Source: a bacterium
GTDB taxonomy: Bacteria; Sumerlaeota; Sumerlaeia; MVZB01
Reading direction: 5' to 3'
Length of the DNA: 7,874 nt
Assembly (NCBI GenBank): GCA_023480605.1
Contig: JAMCWS010000048.1
Location: 1 to 7,874, forward strand
Shown here: positions 6,208-7,874 of the stretch, piece by piece
Position numbering within the stretch: position 1 is the first letter of the stretch
Layout: each line of letters opens with the position of its first letter
Notes under the pieces: generated by a model
What the model was told of the DNA's origin: nothing
Databases searched by the model: none
What the model saw: only the letters and a program-made list of their open reading frames with translations
Program-made: the position numbers and the translations under genes

Positions 6208-6528
6208 ATGTCTCTGGCCAAGATTCAGTTGGATGAAATCATCCGGCTCCGTAGCCGTTATTTTCCCGGTCACCGCTTCGCCCGCATGGATCAGCGGATC
6301 ACCAATCGCGTCGATCTGCCGGCAGGCTCGCTGGCGCGGGTGGTGCACACCCACGGCACCGACATCCTGGTCGAGGTTTTCCCCGATCCCTCGTCCATGA
6401 CTGAACGGGGCGTGGAGATTTGGGTGCCGCTGCATATGATGGATGTGCTGTTCGAGGCGGCCGAGGCCGGCGTGGCCGGCGACGCCGGCGACGTCGCCCT
6501 GCTCGCCAACCGCAGCCGTAAAAAATGA
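6208..6528 (+). CDS. Uncharacterised 106-residue protein, possible small SH3-like fold
   Basis: I do not recognise this gene. It starts with a charged, probably helical segment (1-30, many Arg). A core of likely beta strands follows: VDLPAGSLARVVHTHG (35-50), TDILVEVFPD (51-60), VEIWVPLHMMDVL (69-81). The pattern of Leu-Pro-x-Gly, Val-Val, then Val-Glu-Val-Phe and a closing VPL segment is reminiscent of small SH3-like barrels such as DUF4926; this is an impression, not a match. Residues 87-95 are a triple Ala-Gly-x repeat encoded by a 9-bp tandem repeat, and the tail is basic (RSRKK). There is no signal peptide or membrane segment, so it should be cytoplasmic. A strong Shine-Dalgarno, GC-rich codon use like nnr and a plausible promoter support a real gene. 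It is probably transcribed alone. Confidence 0.8.
   Translation: MSLAKIQLDEIIRLRSRYFPGHRFARMDQRITNRVDLPAGSLARVVHTHGTDILVEVFPDPSSMTERGVEIWVPLHMMDVLFEAAEAGVAGDAGDVALLANRSRKK
6466..6492 (+). repeat. Three in-frame copies of a 9-bp repeat inside the 106-residue gene
   Basis: GCCGGCG recurs at 6466, 6475 and 6484, giving the 9-mers GCCGGCGTG, GCCGGCGAC and GCCGGCGAC. They are codon-aligned and encode Ala-Gly-Val, Ala-Gly-Asp, Ala-Gly-Asp (residues 87-95), a likely flexible linker that could vary in copy number by slippage. Confidence 0.85.
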
Positions 6529-6601
6529 ACCCCCGCCGGGCGCGGCCAACGCGGCATTGCGCGCGATATAATGGTCAGCATACCGTGGCCTATACACGAA
6601 G

Positions 6602-6635
6602 CCGGCGCGGGCAAGCTTTGCCAACACGGCGCCGG
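6602..6635. repeat. Two-tier hairpin
   Basis: CCGGCGC (6602-6608) pairs with GCGCCGG (6629-6635). Inside it, GGCAA (6610-6614) pairs with TTGCC (6618-6622) around a 3-nt loop. No T-run follows on either side, so it is not an intrinsic terminator. GGCAAGC-type palindromes of this sort are, from memory, common in dispersed intergenic repeats. Confidence 0.6.
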
Positions 6636-6668
6636 ATCGCGGAGTAAATAATTTGGTTGGCAGTCTCC

Positions 6669-6713
6669 CGCCCCAGCGGCCTGGCATGACAAGTTTGTCG
6701 GCCGCTGAGGGCG
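6669..6713. repeat. Strong 13-bp hairpin with one bulged base
   Basis: CGCCCCAGCGGCC (6669-6681) pairs with 6700-6713 over 13 bp with a single bulged A at 6708. The 18-nt loop contains a further GACA/TGTC stem (6688-6691 and 6696-6699). This is the most stable structure in the spacer. No T-run follows. It may be a repeat-derived extragenic palindrome or part of a structured RNA. Confidence 0.65.
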
Positions 6714-6826
6714 TTCGTCGAATAGCGCAAAGCCGCAACGGCAAAGGAACTCGGAGCCGACGGCGGCTTCACTGGTTGGCGGTTTTGCCGCCGCCGGAAA
6801 CCGATGGTTCAGCGGCCGCGTCATTT

Positions 6827-6867
6827 ATTTTGCGCTACTTCGCGCCTTTATGCCTTTGTGTGAGAAA
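6827..6867. repeat. CTTCGCGCCTTT/CCTTTGTGTGAG-type intergenic element
   Basis: The plus strand reads in phases of about 10 bp: CTACTTCGCGCCTTTATG then CCTTTGTGTGAGAA. From memory, closely similar sequences are scattered between genes in many environmental bacterial genomes, where their translations (FAPLCLCVR and the like) are often wrongly included in proteins. It overlaps the chosen start of the terminal lipoprotein. Only one copy is visible here, so the repeat status rests on recollection. Confidence 0.4.
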
Positions 6868-7591
6868 CCGTATTACAATTTTTTCCCGCGGAATTGCGGC
6901 GAGGGTTGGATTTTGGCCATGTGTCGTCATGATGGCTTTGTCGGCGTTGGCCTGGCTCGTGGCCGCCGGCTGCGCCTATCCGCGTTTTCTGATGTTCCAC
7001 CTCGAAGATGCGCGCTGGGGAATTAAGACCAGCCTGACTCCCGCGGCCGAAGCCGGAGCCCGCGCCGGGGAAGGCGGGCGCTTCGTGCCGATGCGCGACC
7101 TGCTCGAGTTGCCCGGCCCGCCCGGCGTCGCGCGCGACGACCCGCGTTACGAGCGGCGTCGCATCCCGCCCTTCGCCAACCCGCTCGGTCTCGCCGAGGG
7201 CGACCTGGTGACGACGATCGGCTGGCTTCAGTTCGCCGGCGAGGCGATCGACGGCGATTACCACCTCCAACTCAGCCTGGCGCCCGGCGTACCCACGCCC
7301 AACATGATCGTCGAAATCCCCGTGCCCGACGCGCGCTTCGTCGACTCGGTGGAATTACGAGAATGTTTTGGGCATGGGCGGGAGTTCGTGCGTGGCCTGC
7401 TGGGCGGCGCCGCGCCGACCGATCTGGGCACGGTCCTCGATCCCCCCGCCCGTGTGCGCGTAACCGGCCAGCTTTTCTATGACGACGCCTACGTCGGCCG
7501 GCCGCCGCGCGGCAAGGCGTCGATACCGGCGGCGACGCTGTGGGAAATCCACCCCGTCGTCGAAATCGCCGCCGCTCCCCCTGCGCCGTAA
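6860..7591 (+). CDS. Lipoprotein of unknown function with a DGD-x-HL / WEIHPV domain
   Basis: From the GTG at 6860 the product has 243 residues. A positively charged segment (residues 2-15) and a hydrophobic stretch lead to V34-A35-A36-G37-C38, a lipoprotein signal, so the mature protein should start at Cys38 in the envelope. The mature part is rich in Pro, Gly and Arg up to residue 110. It then has GDLVTTIGWLQFAGEAI (114-130), DGDYHLQL (131-138), MIVEIP (149-154), VRVTGQLFYDDAY (199-211) and TLWEIHPVVEI (226-236). From memory, this order (strand, DGD-x-HL, hydrophobic-V-E-x-P, then a G-x-x-FYD strand and a final E-x-HPV) marks a family of secreted conserved hypothetical proteins, probably OB-like barrels, with no assigned activity. 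The start is uncertain: GTG 6860 lacks a ribosome site and lies in a repeat-like element, whereas ATG 6929 or 6932 gives an uncharged, very short signal. The coding body from about 6930 is secure. Confidence 0.8.
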   Translation: MRNRITIFSRGIAARVGFWPCVVMMALSALAWLVAAGCAYPRFLMFHLEDARWGIKTSLTPAAEAGARAGEGGRFVPMRDLLELPGPPGVARDDPRYERRRIPPFANPLGLAEGDLVTTIGWLQFAGEAIDGDYHLQLSLAPGVPTPNMIVEIPVPDARFVDSVELRECFGHGREFVRGLLGGAAPTDLGTVLDPPARVRVTGQLFYDDAYVGRPPRGKASIPAATLWEIHPVVEIAAAPPAP

Positions 7592-7621
7592 ACCTTCCAC
7601 CTGCATTTGAGCAAATCATGT

Positions 7622-7655
7622 AACACAGTCGTTGCCGACAACCTGTGTTCTCTTT
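7622..7655 (+). terminator. Possible terminator after the lipoprotein gene
   Basis: AACACAG (7622-7628) pairs with CTGTGTT (7643-7649), with additional pairing possible inside the 14-nt loop. Pyrimidine-rich sequence follows (CTCTTT), starting 30 nt past the stop at 7591. The tract is an imperfect U-run, so efficiency is doubtful. Confidence 0.35.
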
Positions 7656-7706
7656 CCCTCCGTATTAACGCCGGTCAGTTTCTTGTTTTTACAATGAGAA
7701 ATTATA

Positions 7707-7745
7707 TCTTCATCTCCACATCTCCCTTATACCCCCTAATCCCCG
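7707..7745 (-). repeat. Purine-rich GGNGAT-type array, minus strand, resembling the 4030-4162 element
   Basis: On the minus strand, 7745-7707 contains GGGGAT, GGGGGT, GGGAGAT and GGAGAT units spaced 8-10 bp. A shorter plus-strand array of GGAGATAA, GAGGATAC and GGAGTCAG follows at 7832-7857. This resembles the paired arrays at 4030-4162 but with the arms in reverse order. Confidence 0.5.
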
Positions 7746-7809
7746 TTTTCCGCCCGATCAGCAAATGTATTCCATGACGGGGCCAATTCTTTAATATTGC
7801 CAGGAAACC

Positions 7810-7874
7810 ATGAAGTTGGCCGATAGTATTACGGAGATAAAGAGGATACGGAGTCAGGATGCCAAGTTAATACG
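7810..7874 (+). CDS. Possible start of a further gene, cut by the right edge
   Basis: The frame from the ATG at 7810 is open to the window edge (21 full codons, beginning MKLADSITEIKRIR). AGGA sits 4 nt before it as a plausible ribosome site. The segment reads as a charged amphipathic helix, but it is too short to identify, and the same bases fit a purine-rich repeat array. An open run this long occurs easily by chance. G+C here is about 45%, well below the neighbouring genes. Confidence 0.35.
   Translation, partial: MKLADSITEIKRIRSQDAKLI

Larger units (their letters stand above)
6529..6859. other. Hairpin-rich intergenic spacer of 331 bp
   Basis: The stretch between the 106-residue gene and the terminal lipoprotein gene holds two strong hairpins (6602-6635 and 6669-6713) and an intergenic sequence element (6827-6867). 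A perfect TATAAT lies at 6567-6572 but has no good -35 partner. Frames through it are open on both strands, including a plus-strand frame that continues into the lipoprotein gene from a TTG at 6653. That extension translates the hairpins and repeats into low-complexity Arg/Pro-rich sequence, so I regard it as non-coding. Confidence 0.65.

Noticed and set aside
6567..6572. Perfect TATAAT as a stand-alone promoter
   Set aside because: The -35 position 17 bp upstream matches consensus at only one base, so it is kept only as a hint for a possible RNA.
6653..6859. N-terminal extension of the lipoprotein from TTG 6653
   Set aside because: It would bury the signal peptide about 80 residues inside the protein and translates hairpins and an intergenic element.

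Overview
The window is a GC-rich stretch of bacterial chromosome. Coding parts reach about 70-75% G+C with strong G/C third-position preference. Two predicted lipoproteins and a membrane-anchored glycosyltransferase suggest a Gram-negative envelope. The phylum cannot be fixed from sequence alone. The YncE/phosphoesterase fusion and the many intergenic repeats are, from memory, typical of environmental lineages such as Planctomycetota, Myxococcota or related uncultured groups. No rRNA, tRNA, CRISPR array, transposase or phage gene was seen.

Layout. On the minus strand, positions 1-973 hold a family 2 glycosyltransferase that runs off the left edge. Upstream of it, 1213-3876 (minus) encodes an 887-residue lipoprotein joining a YncE-like beta-propeller to an AcpA/phospholipase C-type phosphoesterase. 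The 239-bp gap between them carries an inverted array of 6-bp repeats. A divergent spacer of about 640 bp (3877-4514) follows, holding a purine-rich inverted repeat element, a 9-bp tandem repeat, a good plus-strand terminator and two copies of a 10-bp palindrome. On the plus strand come nnr (4515-6074, bifunctional NAD(P)H-hydrate epimerase/dehydratase), a 106-residue orphan protein (6208-6528), a hairpin-rich spacer, and a lipoprotein of unknown function (about 6860-7591). The last 280 bp are AT-richer (about 44% G+C) and contain a hairpin, another purine-rich repeat and perhaps the first codons of a further gene.

The genes do not form an obvious pathway. Nnr is metabolite-repair housekeeping. 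The phosphoesterase lipoprotein and the glycosyltransferase act at the envelope but are separated by a spacer with its own possible promoter. The small protein and the terminal lipoprotein look like single-gene units. I found no convincing new multi-gene system. The most unusual content is the variety of intergenic repeats and hairpins: at least four classes in under 8 kb, one of them in two places. The conserved-looking orphan proteins come next.
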